A DNA stretch of 5,776 bases from JAHEDH01 sp965364515 (GTDB taxonomy: Bacteria; Actinomycetota; Acidimicrobiia; Spongiisociales; ZC4RG35). Each line of letters begins with the position of its first letter. Position 1 is the first letter of the stretch. Positions 4,558-5,776 of the stretch are shown here, piece after piece. The stretch is taken from assembly GCA_965364515.1 (NCBI GenBank), contig CBDTXZ010000190.1:1-5776 (forward strand). Direction: 5' to 3'. Both the position numbers and the translations under genes were made by a program. Below the pieces are notes generated by a model. That model was not told the DNA's origin. It did not search any database and was given only the letters and a program-made list of their open reading frames with translations.

Positions 4558-5776
4558 TCAGGAGTTCGGAACCAACTCGACGATCGAGCCGGTCATGGAG
4601 ACCGCAAACAACTCCCCCGCCGGTCCACTCGAAATGTCGACGGGCGTGTCCACCTCGACACCGGTGAGCGAGCCGACGCCGGCCTCGCGATCGAAGACGA
4701 GAATCTCGGACCGGCAGTAGTCGGTGAACACGTAGAGACCTTCGAGATCATCGATGGCATCGCCTCGGTAGACCTCTCCCCCGACGACGGCACAGAAGCC
4801 GCCATCTCGCCAGAAGTCGAAGACCGGAGCGTGGTGTTCTCCATCGAGCTCACCACGAAACGGTCGATTCCCCTCGAAGACGCTCCAACCGAGGTTGGCG
4901 CCGGCGTCCGCCGTCGGATCGAGGACCGAGATCTCCTCTACGCAGGCCTGACCGACGTCGGCAACCCACAGTTCTCCGGTGACCGGGTCGATCGAGAAAC
5001 GAAACGGGTTGCGTATCCCGATGGCGAACACCCACGGATGCCCCTCGACCCCGTCCAGGTAGGGGTTGCCCGGTGCGCCACTGACGTCGAGGTCGGGTCC
5101 GACCTCGAGACGGAGTATCGACCCGAGTGGTGTCGTCGGGTCCTGGGCATTGGCGTAGCGGTCGCCCTGTCCACCTCCGTCCCCGAAACTCGCCCAGAGA
5201 TAGCCATCAGAGTCGAAGACGAGCGTGCCACCGTTGTGCTGCGTCGAGGGTTGCTCGACTGTGAGCACCTCGATCCGGCCGGTCACGGTGGGCACACCGT
5301 CGACGAGTGGTTGGGCGATCACCTTCGACTCGTCTTCGGTGGTGTAGTGGACCAGCAGGTGACGACGGTCTGGAGTGACGGCGAGCCCGATCAGGCCTTG
5401 ATCCTGCTCGGTGCCGGTGACGGTTGTCAGGTCGATCACGGCCTCGGTCGAGCCGGCCGAACGATCCCAGAGGAGGACCATCCCCTCTCGCTGACCGATG
5501 AAGGCGAGGTTCTCGTCGAAGAACTCGAGCACAGTGGGAGCGTCGAGGCCGTCGATCGCAACCCTGGTCGAGAACCCGAAGTCGCCGACCTCGAACGGGC
5601 GGCGCTGGTGGTCCTCACAGCCCTCGTTCGCTCGGATGAAACCTGGGCGATCGGTCCCGGGGACACCGGGCATCGGGTCTGGCTTCGCCTCGATGTACGG
5701 GGCCTGATCATCGTCGCCGGCGACGATCGCGCCGATCCCGAGCGCGAGCGCGGCCGTCAGGGTGAGCGCACCGAAT
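4558..5776 (-). CDS. PQQ-dependent sugar (glucose/sorbosone) dehydrogenase-family protein, exported, N-terminus outside window
   Basis: The visible 405 residues run to the right edge in an open frame, so the true start lies beyond 5776. The first visible stretch, FGALTLTAALALGIGAIVAG, is a transmembrane or signal segment followed by acidic DDD and a proline-rich linker, so the enzyme should sit outside the membrane. The rest is a six-bladed beta-propeller of the soluble glucose dehydrogenase type. It has QHNGGTLVFDSDGYLWASFG with H at 5236-5238 (the conserved base), then GDGGGQGD, NAQDPTTPLGSILR, RNPFRFSIDPVTGELWVADVGQ with EEI after it, GANLGWSVFEG, and CAVVGGEVYRG. These are the standard PQQ- and calcium-site neighbourhoods. 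Family members oxidise aldoses, but many homologues have no known substrate and some may not bind PQQ. Four cysteines lie after the linker, so disulfides are possible. It runs in the same direction as the phosphatase operon, 73 bp upstream. Confidence 0.88.
   Translation of the reverse strand, partial: FGALTLTAALALGIGAIVAGDDDQAPYIEAKPDPMPGVPGTDRPGFIRANEGCEDHQRRPFEVGDFGFSTRVAIDGLDAPTVLEFFDENLAFIGQREGMVLLWDRSAGSTEAVIDLTTVTGTEQDQGLIGLAVTPDRRHLLVHYTTEDESKVIAQPLVDGVPTVTGRIEVLTVEQPSTQHNGGTLVFDSDGYLWASFGDGGGQGDRYANAQDPTTPLGSILRLEVGPDLDVSGAPGNPYLDGVEGHPWVFAIGIRNPFRFSIDPVTGELWVADVGQACVEEISVLDPTADAGANLGWSVFEGNRPFRGELDGEHHAPVFDFWRDGGFCAVVGGEVYRGDAIDDLEGLYVFTDYCRSEILVFDREAGVGSLTGVEVDTPVDISSGPAGELFAVSMTGSIVELVPNS

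Overview
This GC-rich window has strong G/C preference at third codon positions and fits a high-GC actinobacterium. A marine or soil Acidimicrobiia-type lineage is my best guess, not proven. Supporting this are a PPOX-class F420-type oxidoreductase of the Rv3369 family, a stand-alone LigD-type primase-polymerase of the mycobacterial Prim-PolC kind, and starts that mostly lack Shine-Dalgarno sequences but carry an actinobacterial -10 hexamer 6-8 nt upstream, as in leaderless mRNAs. No mobile element, CRISPR array, tRNA or rRNA was seen.

Layout. Positions 1-101 (+) hold the tail of a GNAT acetyltransferase. Next on the + strand come the F420/PPOX oxidoreductase (182-616) and the primase-polymerase (658-1662). 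A 72-aa membrane protein (1667-1885, -) converges on the polymerase gene with only 4 bp between the stops. It is divergent, across 119 bp (1886-2004), from a macro-domain ADP-ribose hydrolase (2005-2517, +). The rest is on the minus strand. Reading from the right end, there is a membrane-anchored or secreted PQQ-type sugar dehydrogenase whose start lies beyond the window (4558-5776). It is followed by three overlapping genes: low-molecular-weight protein-tyrosine phosphatase (4029-4484), fructosamine-kinase-family kinase (3298-4032) and MTA/SAH nucleosidase (2573-3304).

How the genes work together. The phosphatase-kinase-nucleosidase set is the most coherent unit. The phosphatase and kinase overlap by ATGA and the kinase and nucleosidase by 7 nt, so they are probably translationally coupled. 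An LMW-PTP gene immediately preceding an FN3K-family gene is a known bacterial arrangement, proposed to repair ribulosamine or erythrulosamine adducts formed by ribose-5-phosphate or erythrose-4-phosphate. The nucleosidase releases thioribose sugars from MTA and SAH, so a shared theme of reactive-pentose handling is possible but inferred. The kinase lacks the usual first N-lobe segment and has no in-frame upstream start to restore it.

I see no clearly new multi-gene system. The points most worth following are the repair-type operon with nucleosidase coupling, the truncated kinase N-lobe, the recurring leaderless promoter pattern, and the unrecognised 72-aa membrane protein.
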